DNA of 64,000 bases from an uncultured Alphaproteobacteria bacterium (GCA_944392835.1 CALXYB010000001.1:186001-250000), one strand, 5' to 3'. Counted from the stretch's first letter, positions 23,867 through 32,687 are shown. Notes: generated by a model not told the origin, from the sequence alone. Program-made: numbers and translations.

Positions 23867-24397
23867 ATGAAACTTTATCACTACATCACCAAAGGCAACA
23901 ACGCTCTCAAACAAGGAATTTTGTCTTTTGCCAACAATCCTCAGGCAGATTTACATTATTACTACAAACGCACCGGCGGTGAAACCACGCATAAGGGAAT
24001 TGTTAAGTGGATGGAAAATTGTTTTACGGGCCGCAGCCGCGCCATTCGCGGTTTTTCCGAGCCCATCCAATGGACCGAAAAAAGCATAAATATGTTCAAA
24101 CCTTTTATTGAAAATGCAGACCTTTTTGCCATTGATTTAGACACTCTGCAAAAAGACGGCTTCATAGAAGCTGTTTATGTTTCGCCGGCTCTCCGTCCAA
24201 ATTTAGATAATGAACTACTGCAAGATTGCGATGAAAAATTAGTCAAGCTAAATTCTATTGCCGACATAGACACTTCACCGGTAGATTGGTCGATTTGTGA
24301 TGAAAAATTAGGCTTAAGGTTTTCGGTAGTGCCTTACTACTTAATCGTCATCAAAGGCGGCATCATCCCTCCCCGCTACATTCATAAAGAAAATTAA
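23867..24397 (+). CDS. Hypothetical protein downstream of MerR regulator
   Basis: 176 residues from the ATG at 23867 (GGAGAAAGAA upstream); the longer frame that begins inside merR is not needed. No signal peptide or membrane segment. It begins MKLYHYITKGNNALKQGILSFANNP and ends with PYYLIVIKGGIIPPRYIHKEN. I do not recognise the family. Co-orientation with the MerR gene makes it a possible target of that regulator (inference). Confidence 0.7.
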   Translation: MKLYHYITKGNNALKQGILSFANNPQADLHYYYKRTGGETTHKGIVKWMENCFTGRSRAIRGFSEPIQWTEKSINMFKPFIENADLFAIDLDTLQKDGFIEAVYVSPALRPNLDNELLQDCDEKLVKLNSIADIDTSPVDWSICDEKLGLRFSVVPYYLIVIKGGIIPPRYIHKEN

Positions 24398-24487
24398 TAC
24401 AAAAATTTTATTTACATTTTTCAACATCTCCCTATAATCGCAAAAAATTTAATTATATTGTCTAACAATTATTTTGTACTAAGCTTT

Positions 24488-24763
24488 ATGAAAACAAATT
24501 TATCTATCTGTAGCATAACAGTTAATTTTATTGATTGTGAGAGGAATAGCGTTATAAAAGCTATTGAAGATATGGTAGAAATATCTAAGCTGACCAATCC
24601 CAGCTGCAGCAAAGTTTGTGCCACATTAAAAGGCGTTTACGTATCGGTAAACAGCCAAAGCGACATTGCAGAAACCTACAAAAAATGGGACAAAGACTGG
24701 CACGAAATGATGATTAAAAAGGAAAAGGAGGCAAAAGAGCAAACTCATCTCAGAGGTTGCTGA
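24488..24763 (+). CDS. Hypothetical small protein
   Basis: 91 residues from ATG 24488, no obvious ribosome binding site. A beta-rich N-terminal half (TNLSICSITVNFIDCER) is followed by a helix and a charged C-terminal tail (KWDKDWHEMMIKKEKEAKE). Four cysteines, not in a clear metal-binding pattern. A terminator follows at once. Function unknown. Confidence 0.5.
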   Translation: MKTNLSICSITVNFIDCERNSVIKAIEDMVEISKLTNPSCSKVCATLKGVYVSVNSQSDIAETYKKWDKDWHEMMIKKEKEAKEQTHLRGC

Positions 24764-24784
24764 GCTCTTTTACCACAATCAAAC

Positions 24785-24810
24785 CGCTTTTTTACAAGCG
24801 GTTTTTTTTA
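24785..24810 (+). terminator. Terminator
   Basis: CCGC, a loop TTTTTTACAA, GCGG, then eight T. It ends the + strand genes just before the convergent transporter gene. Confidence 0.7.
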
Positions 24811-25680
24811 TTAACTATAATAAACCCCGACAACAGAGATAATACCCAAAACAAGGGCAAAAGTTTTTCTAAACGTAAACTTATCCATTTTAAACAATAC
24901 AGAAAGCAAAAATACCAAAAAAATTCGCATCTGAGCAATAATCATAACCACCGTCGGTGCGTCGTTAATAAAGCTAAATGTTTCCAAAAGATAATACAAG
25001 CTTTCCAATATTCCGACAACCAAGCCCAAAAACAACAAACTATTCCACCAATTTTGAGGCTTAAACTTTTGCTCTGAACAATTAGAAAAAACATTATAAG
25101 CAAAATACGGAAGCGCAAGCATATAATATGACAAGTTTATGGCTATTTCATTTGCTCCCAAACCATCAGAAACCTTAATCAAATACGGAGCCGCGACATA
25201 AAAAAGAACCGAACCTAACACCCAAAGAAAACCCTGCCGTTCTATTTCCTTAAAACAAGAATTCTCTCTACTCAAACAATCTTTACAAAACAAAAAAATT
25301 GAGAATATAAAAACAGCAAACATCCCAACAAAATAAGGCGTAATCTTTATATAGCCGACACAAGAATCAATAAACAGTGTCAAAAACAAATTACTGCTTT
25401 CTATTAACCCTACTAACCCCAGCGGCAAATACTCCAATGCTTTAACAAAGCAAACATATCCCAATAATACAAAAACACCATGTATCAATAAATATGGGAT
25501 AGAAGAATATGTAAGAGTTATGCCCACATTCAGCCCATATATCAGTTGGATAACAAAAGCAATAAATGAGGTAAATAAAAGAACTTTATGATAGTTATAT
25601 CTATTAACGGCATAATCTAATACCGCATCAGAAAACGAATTGGAAATTGTCGCCAAAACAGCGGTATACCGATAATCCAT
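24811..25680 (-). CDS. DMT/EamA-type membrane transporter
   Basis: 289 residues with about ten membrane segments in the two-times-five arrangement of drug/metabolite transporters. The first repeat has the family-like FVKALEYLPLGLVGLIESSNLFLTLFID, the second YYLLETFSFINDAPTVVMIIAQMRIFLVFLLSVLF. The substrate cannot be told. Its neighbour on the other side of a small membrane gene is an APH/choline-kinase-fold protein, a pairing also seen in choline-uptake (LicB/LicA) loci, but without LicC or LicD this is only a suggestion. Confidence 0.72.
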   Translation of the reverse strand: MDYRYTAVLATISNSFSDAVLDYAVNRYNYHKVLLFTSFIAFVIQLIYGLNVGITLTYSSIPYLLIHGVFVLLGYVCFVKALEYLPLGLVGLIESSNLFLTLFIDSCVGYIKITPYFVGMFAVFIFSIFLFCKDCLSRENSCFKEIERQGFLWVLGSVLFYVAAPYLIKVSDGLGANEIAINLSYYMLALPYFAYNVFSNCSEQKFKPQNWWNSLLFLGLVVGILESLYYLLETFSFINDAPTVVMIIAQMRIFLVFLLSVLFKMDKFTFRKTFALVLGIISVVGVYYS

Positions 25681-25800
25681 TCTACCCTCTTATTAAGTGA
25701 TATACTAATCTCATATAAAATACATAAATAAAATATTAGTTAAAATCACTCTACAAGCACCACTCCACCACAACACGCACAAAAAAAGAGCCCGTATAAA

Positions 25801-25850
25801 AAAATCACACCCCAAGACAACCAACGTCTTAGGGTGTTTTTTTGCAAAAT
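25801..25850. terminator. Bidirectional terminator
   Basis: CACCC-CAAGAC and GTCTT-GGGTG form the stem at 25808-25836, with seven T after it on the + strand and an A-run before it that gives T on the - strand. It sits just after the small - strand gene at 25862. Confidence 0.75.
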
Positions 25851-25861
25851 ACATCAGCTTG

Positions 25862-26077
25862 CTAATCCAACAACTTCATTTCATTTAAGATGAATGCCGC
25901 AACAGCACAAAGCAAACACCAAACTAATATCAATCCGCCGGTACTATTATGCGCGATTTCATTTCCATAATGGTCATAAGACACACCATATTTTTTATCC
26001 AAACGGTTATCAATAACCAGCCCGACTATAGCCACAACAACCAAGCCGACACCTGCAATACAAAAAAAAGCAAACAT
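25862..26077 (-). CDS. Small two-span membrane protein
   Basis: 71 residues: membrane segment at about 3-23 (FFCIAGVGLVVVAIVGLVI), a polar middle (DNRLDKKYGVSYDHYGNEIAHN) and a second segment at about 46-64. No known family. Own terminator directly downstream. Confidence 0.6.
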   Translation of the reverse strand: MFAFFCIAGVGLVVVAIVGLVIDNRLDKKYGVSYDHYGNEIAHNSTGGLILVWCLLCAVAAFILNEMKLLD

Positions 26078-26288
26078 AACATAAAATTTTTAAATAATAT
26101 TCATATTTTTAATTAAAGTAAGCCAGAGATAAAACCAACCACAATTTTTGTCAATAAAAAAACCCCTTTCGGACGGCTTAAACTTGCCAAACAGAGCATA
26201 TAAAACGATGTCTAAAATTTAAAATTGAACTTTTTGATAAATCCACATACTATAAGTTTTATATAGTTCTGCAAGAAAGACATTATTT

Positions 26289-27227
26289 ATGAATACGCCC
26301 ATAAAATATAAATTCATAAAAACATTAGGTAAAGGAGCCTCATCTTCTGTTGATTTAGCTAAAGACGAAAATGGAAATAATGTTGTTATAAAACATTGTA
26401 ATAAAGAAAATAAGCATACTTGGAAGCAAGAATGCTTAAAAGAAATCTCAATTACTTCATCTTTGGCAAAAACAAACCCAAGCTGTAATTTTCCAACCTC
26501 GCGAATAGAAAATATTGATGGCGAAGATATTATGGTATCAACATTTATTCAGGGGAAAGAGTTATCCAAGGATGTTTTAGAAGAGCTACCGGAAGCTCAA
26601 CAAAAACAAATTGCCAAAGATTTAGGAACATTTTTATATTATCTTCACAACCAATCAATTAAACAACAAGAGCAAAAATCTTCATCTCATAGCCTAGATA
26701 TTTTCAACAAAAAAGAAAAAAAACTAAAAGAAAGGCTAAACTTACTTCCTACTGAAGTTCAAGAACAAATCAATCAAGTAATATCTGACTTTGATAACGA
26801 CACTAATTATGGCAAAATTAATGTCCTAAGCCACAACGATTTAATTAAAGATAACTTATTATATGATAAGAGCTCCCAAAAACTATCCGTTATTGATTTC
26901 GGAGATACTGAACTTAATGATATTTATACAGATTTTGCATATCTGATGAGAACCGGACAATTAGGAGATAAATTTGGTATTGATGTAATAAATGCATATA
27001 ACAAGATAAATCAGGAGAATAATACAGGTATTTGCATAAACACACATACGGCCAAAAAATTAGCAATTTTACTTTCTCTAAAAAAAATAAAAAAACTGAA
27101 TAAAACAAACAACTCGGAGCGAGCCCGCTTTATAATCTATATGCAAGAATATGAAAAACATAAAACTACAGGGATGTATAAAACAAATACATCTAACTTA
27201 CACACTTACCAAGGCAAAGAACTGTAG
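26289..27227 (+). CDS. Kinase-fold protein (aminoglycoside phosphotransferase/choline-kinase type)
   Basis: 312 residues with the full set of kinase-fold motifs: glycine-rich loop LGKGASSSV (13-21), the ATP-anchoring lysine in VVIKH (about 33), the catalytic HND...N loop SHNDLIKDNLL (about 180-190) and the magnesium-binding VIDFGD (about 201-206). The HND form points to APH/choline/thiamine kinases rather than Ser/Thr protein kinases. C-terminal 60 residues are lysine-rich and less conserved-looking. The substrate is unknown. It lies alone between two terminators. Confidence 0.78.
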   Translation: MNTPIKYKFIKTLGKGASSSVDLAKDENGNNVVIKHCNKENKHTWKQECLKEISITSSLAKTNPSCNFPTSRIENIDGEDIMVSTFIQGKELSKDVLEELPEAQQKQIAKDLGTFLYYLHNQSIKQQEQKSSSHSLDIFNKKEKKLKERLNLLPTEVQEQINQVISDFDNDTNYGKINVLSHNDLIKDNLLYDKSSQKLSVIDFGDTELNDIYTDFAYLMRTGQLGDKFGIDVINAYNKINQENNTGICINTHTAKKLAILLSLKKIKKLNKTNNSERARFIIYMQEYEKHKTTGMYKTNTSNLHTYQGKEL

Positions 27228-27279
27228 TTTTTCTTCATCAAAAATTCTCATCAACTTCCTCTATTGCTAATAATAAAAA

Positions 27280-27306
27280 AACCGCCCTTTCGGACGGTTC
27301 TTTTTA
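27280..27306 (+). terminator. Terminator after the kinase-fold gene
   Basis: AACCGCCC, TTTC, GGACGGTT (one mismatch), followed by CTTTTT. Standard rho-independent layout. Confidence 0.65.
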
Positions 27307-27307
27307 T

Positions 27308-27316
27308 TGGCAGGGG
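27308..27316 (+). repeat. Candidate attachment core matching the tRNA-Trp 3' end
   Basis: TGGCAGGGG here is identical to the nine bases that form the 3' end (CCA plus acceptor strand) of tRNA-Trp at 43420-43428, in the same orientation. The two copies flank 16.1 kb that contains the large serine recombinase. Serine integrases need only a short shared core, so these may be attL and attR. Nine bases could also match by chance. Confidence 0.25.
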
Positions 27317-27427
27317 ATATAGGATAATATACGGACTATTTTTATACGACGCACAAGCTAAAAACCAAGAAAATTCAATAGCTCGAACTTATATAGAATG
27401 TTTAAACAACTTAAAACAATCTTTCAA

Positions 27428-27775
27428 TCAATCTTGATCCTCAATATTCCAACGATGATTGTAGTCAATGTGGTCATTTTTAAACTGTATTAAAGCATCT
27501 ATATATTGCTTAAGAATTAAAGTAACATCACTATTTTGAGGGATTGTATCATCATCTAAAATTTCTAAAAATTTTATTGTAGGATGATCTTTAAGCAATT
27601 CCTGTGCAGTATTAAGTAATCTGTTAATCATTTTAATCTTTAGTTTGTTCAATGCACCATCAGCTTTTTTGGATGATAAATCCTTCATTTCCTTATACAT
27701 TGACCCTATCATAGGATATATCATCTCAAATTTATCAGCATCTGTTTGTGATATATAATATTTATCTCTACCCAT
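27428..27775 (-). CDS. Small helical protein, paralogue of its neighbour
   Basis: 115 residues, probably all helical. It shares the pattern ADGALNKLKI..IN.LL..A..LL and a later NSDVTLILKQYI with the gene just upstream (DGAVNKFKI..IN.VL..A.KLL, NSDIVFVLMQYL). The two are a tandem duplication, two bases apart. Last gene of the nuclease operon. Function unknown; regulation or cofactor role for the nuclease is inference. Confidence 0.65.
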   Translation of the reverse strand: MGRDKYYISQTDADKFEMIYPMIGSMYKEMKDLSSKKADGALNKLKIKMINRLLNTAQELLKDHPTIKFLEILDDDTIPQNSDVTLILKQYIDALIQFKNDHIDYNHRWNIEDQD

Positions 27776-27777
27776 TT

Positions 27778-28164
27778 TTATTTCTCCAATTTTTTAGGCT
27801 GTCCCGTTCTTACATCTGTTAATTCCCCATCGATTTTCCAAAACCACTCCCCAAGGTCAAAAACAATATTGTCACTTCTTAATTGTTCCATACACATCAA
27901 ATATTGCATTAAAACAAAAACAATGTCACTATTAGACGGCAATTCATCGACATCAAAATTATTAAATCCTTTTAGAGGCATATAACGCCCCATTAACAAT
28001 TTATTAGCTTCATCGAGGACAGAATTTATATGATTTATTTTAAATTTATTTACTGCTCCATCAGGATTCTTTTTAGACAACACACTAATCTCTTGATGAA
28101 GGCCTTCTAGCTGACTATTAATCTTTTCAAAATGACTTGGCTCTAACGCAATTTTATTACTCAT
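27778..28164 (-). CDS. Small helical protein, paralogue of its neighbour
   Basis: 128 residues. Middle gene of the operon: 12 nt after the nuclease gene with a good AAGGAG ribosome binding site, and two bases before its paralogue. The shared motif is K.PDGAVNKFKIN.IN at about 35-50. A C-terminal extension (GEWFWKIDGELTDVRTGQPKK) is not in the paralogue. No family recognised. Confidence 0.65.
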   Translation of the reverse strand: MSNKIALEPSHFEKINSQLEGLHQEISVLSKKNPDGAVNKFKINHINSVLDEANKLLMGRYMPLKGFNNFDVDELPSNSDIVFVLMQYLMCMEQLRSDNIVFDLGEWFWKIDGELTDVRTGQPKKLEK

Positions 28165-28176
28165 ATCACTCCTTTC

Positions 28177-29553
28177 TTATGATGGACATTTTCTCATAAA
28201 TTCAACAAAAGCTCTATTAATAACCTCAATTGGCAATCTTTGCTTGCTCTCAAATAAATTAACCATTAAATCAACATCAGCATCTGTCAAAACCAATATA
28301 CACTTTCTTTGTCCCGACCATAAATCTATAAGGTTTTTCTGAACATTCTTTGGAGGTTCATTCCTTGTTACTAATATACCAAATCTACCAAAAGACTCTG
28401 ATAAATACCTATTTAATTGATTTACATGCTCTCTATCAAGAGATTTAACATTTTTTAACTCCATCACAATCTGTCTACAGTCATACTTGTTATATATATC
28501 TTCAAGAAACGGAAGATTTTTGTTGTTATAAAATATCAGATCTCTAATTAATACACCACTATCCGTTCTAGCTTGGCTATCTGCAAAATCCAAATGAGGA
28601 TAAAAAACTGATGCAAATAACTGGACAATAACATTTTCATACCTTTTATCAGCAGCATCAACTGTTCCCGTTGGTAATTTTTGCAATTCTGAAAGTTTTC
28701 TCTTCGCTGATATTATAGGTATTTGCTTGAACAAGGGGTCATTAAAACAATCTTTCTGTTCTCGCTCCTTAATTTCAACATATGACTGTACAGTACCATA
28801 ATTTTCTCTATTATACTTAAGTATCTTTATTCTGCCTAATTCATTTTTATCGATTTTATCATCAATATCTTTTATATAAAAAGAGTTGAAATAATCATCA
28901 TAGTTAAGCCAAGGAATATATCTAAGCCATCTTTTAGGAACAAATATGATAGGCTGCTTACTTTCTGGATTTTGAGGTAAAAAGACATCCTCTTTCTTTA
29001 AGATATTAGATTTAGCATTATAAACCATCAAACCAGATGTTTTAACTAAAGGAATTTTATTCTCCTCTGAACTTTGTATTGTATAATCAATAAGAAAAGA
29101 TTTAATTAAACTACAAGTTATATCACTTATCCTATCCTTAGAAATACCATCAACAAGCATCTGTATTGTTTCAAAATGAGTAAATCCATTTTTTTGTATT
29201 TGAGGAATACTCTTAAACAATGACAATATTTCCCTTGCCTGCTTGTTTCCAATCTTAGCACCTTTTTTAGTCTTCGATGTTCCTAAACCCACCTCAGGAC
29301 ATTCAGAGAACTCTTTTAGAAGTTCAATAGCCTCACTTTCATTACCTGTATTTACCATGTAACCAAGATGATTAAATGAGTTCAATACAGATGCATGTAA
29401 AGAAGTGTCTTGCATAGATGGCGATTTCCACAATAAAAATGGGTCGACATAAAGGGGAATATCTTCATCAACAAAAGGAATCGCAAAATCTAACTGTTCT
29501 TGAGTAACGGGTATATTAAAAAAATCTGTAAGTCTTGGACGTATAATTTTCAT
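28177..29553 (-). CDS. PD-(D/E)XK-type nuclease family protein, candidate defence effector
   Basis: 458 residues from the ATG at 29553, which has AAAGG nine bases upstream; a frame nine residues longer exists. The C-terminal third shows a restriction-endonuclease-like core: the acidic TDSGVLIRDLIFYN (about 330-343), the ELK of IVMELKNVKSL (about 363-366) and then QLNRYLSESFGRFGILVTR, a pattern of the PD-(D/E)XK fold. The N-terminal part (LTDFFNIPVTQEQLDFAIPF) has no motif I know. First gene of an operon with two small paralogues, inside an island beside a serine recombinase. A role in phage defence is inference. Confidence 0.68.
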   Translation of the reverse strand: MKIIRPRLTDFFNIPVTQEQLDFAIPFVDEDIPLYVDPFLLWKSPSMQDTSLHASVLNSFNHLGYMVNTGNESEAIELLKEFSECPEVGLGTSKTKKGAKIGNKQAREILSLFKSIPQIQKNGFTHFETIQMLVDGISKDRISDITCSLIKSFLIDYTIQSSEENKIPLVKTSGLMVYNAKSNILKKEDVFLPQNPESKQPIIFVPKRWLRYIPWLNYDDYFNSFYIKDIDDKIDKNELGRIKILKYNRENYGTVQSYVEIKEREQKDCFNDPLFKQIPIISAKRKLSELQKLPTGTVDAADKRYENVIVQLFASVFYPHLDFADSQARTDSGVLIRDLIFYNNKNLPFLEDIYNKYDCRQIVMELKNVKSLDREHVNQLNRYLSESFGRFGILVTRNEPPKNVQKNLIDLWSGQRKCILVLTDADVDLMVNLFESKQRLPIEVINRAFVEFMRKCPS

Positions 29554-29787
29554 AGAAAAGCCTTTACAAAAAAATAGCAACCATTAAAAGTAACAGTACA
29601 ACTTTAACAATTAAGAATCAATACGTTTAAAACTTACTTAGCTCCATAGATATCCAAAAAATTGAAATAAGGAACCTATATACATCAACGACTCAATGTC
29701 AAAAAACAAACTCATTGAAAATAAGGGACATTTAGCTCCATTATTTCATCCTCAGGTATTTCCTTTATTACAATATAAATTTAATAT

Positions 29788-30084
29788 TTACCGATAATAA
29801 CTTAAAATGGTAAAAATTGCTCCGATTGTAGTTACAAGCAAGGTTATACCTCCAATCCATAAAGATAATTTTGTAAATTTTACTGACTTCTCATTAAGCA
29901 ACTTAGCTTGTTCTGCCAATTCAAGACTTTTCTGATTATATTCTTCTGTTATTTGGTCTCTACGATTCTCTCGTTCATTTTGTTGACGTTCTTTTTGTTC
30001 TTGTATCTGTTTTTCTATGAACTGCTGCTCATATATTCTACTTACAGCTTTTGCTGAATTAGGCGTTCCCGCATTATTAAACAT
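29788..30084 (-). CDS. Coiled-coil protein with C-terminal membrane anchor
   Basis: 98 residues: a long Q/E/R-rich helix (about 20-68, IYEQQFIEKQIQEQKERQQ and on) followed by one membrane segment (about 74-95). ATG at 30084 with AAAGGATAA upstream. It lies between the recombinase and the nuclease operon in the same direction, with gaps of about 75 and 230 nt. Possibly a membrane sensor or anchor; function unknown. Confidence 0.6.
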   Translation of the reverse strand: MFNNAGTPNSAKAVSRIYEQQFIEKQIQEQKERQQNERENRRDQITEEYNQKSLELAEQAKLLNEKSVKFTKLSLWIGGITLLVTTIGAIFTILSYYR

Positions 30085-30161
30085 AGATTATCCTTTTCCT
30101 ATTAACTCTTACTAACAATGTAAGTAATAATTTTTCTACAAGCAAGAAGAAAACCTAAAAA

Positions 30162-31754
30162 TCACATCGTTACTTTTTCAAACTCATCCAAATTATCCAT
30201 AGTAATTTGAGACAGCTTTTGAGAATCCGTACATGTAATCAGTTTATCAAACGGAGCTTTCAATCTATATTCCAACCTTTTACCATTCAACTTGCAATCC
30301 GTAATAAGTAATCGTAACAACTGATTTTTCTTATCTGAAGTCGCTTTATCAAAAATATCTGAAATATTTGCGGCCATAGAAACTACATTAACTACATTTT
30401 GTTTCATATCATTATCTATAGTTTTATACTTTTCCAAGCTTTTTTCCAATTCTTTTATTTGATTATCAATTTCAGCCTTTTTACTTTCATAAAACGAATA
30501 AGGAAAATTTCCTTTAAGACAAAAATCAAACAAATTTTTTCCTTGTATCTGCAAATCATTTATTTCTCTTGTAATTCTAGATTTAAAAATTGTATTTAAT
30601 TGAGAAATATCATTTAATTGCTTTAAAAGTTGTTCTTTTAAGGCTTCTTGCACGGATGATGGAAGACTTAACTTAGCAAAAACTTCTTGTTTTAGCTGTC
30701 TAATAATTTCATTTTCATTAACTATTCCTTGGTTACATATTTTAGCAGAATGTCCACATCTTAAATAAACATATTCTTTTCCATTCTTTTTAATTTTCTT
30801 TTCTGGAGTAATCAAACAACCACAACTTTTACAATGAATAAGTTTTCGGAATATATATGTTGTTTTTGTAAACTCTTTAATATTTGTTCTATTATGACCG
30901 CCATTCTTAACAAATATATTTTGAACAGAATTAAATAATTCTTTTGATACCAACGGCTCATATATGTGTGGCATAAGATTGCCTTTAATACACATCTCAC
31001 CGTAATAAAAAGGATTCGTAAGTATTTCATAAACAGTATTTCTTGTAACAAAGCAATTCTTTCTATTCTTTGCTTTAGAATATAACCCCAATTCTTTTGC
31101 CAAATGCCAAATAGATGTAACAGTATGTAATCCTGTTGCAAACTCCATATATAAACGTTTAATAATTGGAGCTCGAACAGAATCAACCACTATAATTGCT
31201 TTATTATCTTCATTTCTTTGATTTAAATAACCTAATGGAGCTCTGCCTTGCCATTTACCTTCAGCCCAATTTTTATTTAGACTATCCTTTACCTTATCAA
31301 TCATATTGTTAATTTGAGCATTGGCAAAAAGAACGTGCATATTCCAAAAAGTTAAATCTGTACTTTTTGAATCTTTATGAATAATCAATCCTTCTTTAAG
31401 AAAATGAACTTCTATTTTACCATCTTTTCTTAATTTATTAATCAAATAAGAATCATCACTACTACGCTGCAAACGGTCAACATAATTCACAACAATTGCA
31501 ACCCTACCTATACAAGATTGAGCAAAATCCAACATTTCATGATATTGTTTTCGATCTCCTCTTGTCGAACTTTCATCAATACTGAAATCTTTGATGATTT
31601 TTAAGCCTTTTTCTTGGCAATATTTTGTAATAGCCTCCATTTGAACATTTAAAGAAACTCCTTCTTCTTTTTGTCTTTTGCTTGAAACTCGGGCAAAAAC
31701 AATTGCCTGAGTGCATTTATCACTTTTAATAACTTTTTGATACTTCTTTCTCAT
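30162..31754 (-). CDS. Large serine recombinase (integrase)
   Basis: 530 residues. N-terminal resolvase domain with FARVSSKRQ (catalytic Ser about residue 24) and YVDRLQRSSDD. The recombinase domain follows (about 165-260, GRAPLGYLNQR, YEILTNPFYYGEMC), then a zinc ribbon (CKSCGCLI...YLRCGHSAKIC, about 333-366) and a coiled-coil segment (about 385-450). This is the layout of phage/ICE-type large serine integrases, which insert and excise DNA at short att sites. The start codon overlaps the stop of the upstream gene (TAATG), so translation is coupled. It is the best candidate for the enzyme that brought in the island. Confidence 0.9.
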   Translation of the reverse strand: MRKKYQKVIKSDKCTQAIVFARVSSKRQKEEGVSLNVQMEAITKYCQEKGLKIIKDFSIDESSTRGDRKQYHEMLDFAQSCIGRVAIVVNYVDRLQRSSDDSYLINKLRKDGKIEVHFLKEGLIIHKDSKSTDLTFWNMHVLFANAQINNMIDKVKDSLNKNWAEGKWQGRAPLGYLNQRNEDNKAIIVVDSVRAPIIKRLYMEFATGLHTVTSIWHLAKELGLYSKAKNRKNCFVTRNTVYEILTNPFYYGEMCIKGNLMPHIYEPLVSKELFNSVQNIFVKNGGHNRTNIKEFTKTTYIFRKLIHCKSCGCLITPEKKIKKNGKEYVYLRCGHSAKICNQGIVNENEIIRQLKQEVFAKLSLPSSVQEALKEQLLKQLNDISQLNTIFKSRITREINDLQIQGKNLFDFCLKGNFPYSFYESKKAEIDNQIKELEKSLEKYKTIDNDMKQNVVNVVSMAANISDIFDKATSDKKNQLLRLLITDCKLNGKRLEYRLKAPFDKLITCTDSQKLSQITMDNLDEFEKVTM

Positions 31755-32263
31755 TATTCATAATCCTCTTCTTCAAAATAATCATCATCATCTTCTTCAT
31801 AAAAATCGCTATCCATTGAAGAAATAGTAGCTTTTGTTTGATTGTCTGTAATATTTACAACTGTCCAATTTTTATCTGATACATCAAATTCAACAGATAT
31901 ATCTTGAGATGCTTCAAATATTGCTATACCTGAAAAGTCTTGCGTTCCGTATTCTTCTTTCCAATGTTGAAGCATTTTGGAAGTTAAACGACAAACACAA
32001 ACCATTCCGGCATCTGCGAAGAATTCAGACTTTATAACACCAATACCGCTAAGCTGATTACTCCAATCTCCAAAACCGGTACCGCAAGCAAAAGCAGGAT
32101 AACCGGTATATTCAATCAAAGCCTTGGAAACAGCCTCATCAAACCTTTGATACATAAATTCATCATCTTTATATTTATCAAAGACTTCACAACATTTACT
32201 CCAAACATCATTATCCAAGATATAGCAAGGATCGGTGACGACATATTTTATAGAAATACCCAT
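31754..32263 (-). CDS. Hypothetical acidic protein coupled to the serine recombinase
   Basis: 169 residues. N-terminal VTDPCYILDNDVW is a pattern I associate with small phage/island proteins of unknown function. A mixed alpha/beta middle with GTGFGDWSNQ follows, then a C-terminal tail of about 20 residues that is almost all D and E (YEEDDDDYFEEEDYE). Such tails can mimic DNA or bind basic proteins. One-base overlap with the recombinase gene suggests a joint role, for example as a recombination directionality factor (inference). Confidence 0.62.
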   Translation of the reverse strand: MGISIKYVVTDPCYILDNDVWSKCCEVFDKYKDDEFMYQRFDEAVSKALIEYTGYPAFACGTGFGDWSNQLSGIGVIKSEFFADAGMVCVCRLTSKMLQHWKEEYGTQDFSGIAIFEASQDISVEFDVSDKNWTVVNITDNQTKATISSMDSDFYEEDDDDYFEEEDYE

Positions 32264-32382
32264 TTTGTTACTCCTTTGTTTTTACACTATATTTATTATG
32301 TCGCGATAATTTGGGAATGTACGCAAAAAAATGAGTCCGTTTGTAACTTTTTTGCTAATATTTTACTAATTTTCAATGTGTT

Positions 32383-32428
32383 AACTTTTGACATCCGTAT
32401 GTTAAAAGTTATTGTCATTGACGACAAT
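32383..32428. repeat. 28-bp dyad (copy A) followed by an 18-bp dyad
   Basis: AACTTTTGACAT, CCGT, ATGTTAAAAGTT (32383-32410) is a dyad with one mismatch. Next to it ATTGTC and GACGACAAT (32411-32428) make a second, imperfect dyad. A diverged version of both lies at 34897-34965. Confidence 0.6.
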
Positions 32429-32587
32429 TTATTTTGTCTCTTGATTTTCTTGTTCTAAAACAACTTCAACTGCAATTTTATAAAAGTTTATAAGATTAGT
32501 AGTCATTTCATTTAATTCAATATCCGTAATGCCGGGATAAAGAATTGACAACTCATGAGCGAGCTTACTTCTATCATTATTTTTCAT
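32429..32587 (-). CDS. Candidate 52-residue protein
   Basis: Short open frame from ATG 32587: MKNNDRSKLAHELSILYPG, then TDIELNEMTTNLINFYKIAVEVV and an E/Q-rich end. The composition is that of a real helical protein rather than random AT-rich sequence. No strong ribosome binding site. It lies between the recombinase-coupled gene and a terminator, on the same strand. The 28-bp dyad A lies directly beyond its stop. Confidence 0.42.
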   Translation of the reverse strand: MKNNDRSKLAHELSILYPGITDIELNEMTTNLINFYKIAVEVVLEQENQETK

Positions 32588-32653
32588 GTTATATAGAAGT
32601 GTTTGTCTTTGTGTTTCTACTAAATTTTTTTTAAGAAAATTGAAATTTATGTA

Positions 32654-32687
32654 TAAAAAAAACCTTTGTTTGTGAGAAACAAAGGTT
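32654..32687 (-). terminator. Terminator after the degenerate recombinase gene
   Basis: AACCTTTGTTT pairs perfectly with AAACAAAGGTT around GTGAG (32661-32687). On the - strand it is followed by a run of T. Confidence 0.8.

Noticed and set aside
24757-25077. 106-codon + strand frame opposite the DMT transporter
   Set aside because: Low-complexity K/N/Q shadow of a membrane protein gene.
26159-26185. Second copy of the CCC-TTTCGG-type hairpin near 26170
   Set aside because: The arms pair poorly and no gene ends there, so it is not called a terminator.
24811-27227. Phosphorylcholine (lic) locus
   Set aside because: A DMT transporter and an APH/choline-kinase-fold protein are present, but the LicC and LicD counterparts are not, and the two genes face different ways.
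27428-28164. Toxin-antitoxin pair
   Set aside because: The two small proteins are paralogues of each other, and neither shows a known toxin or antitoxin motif.
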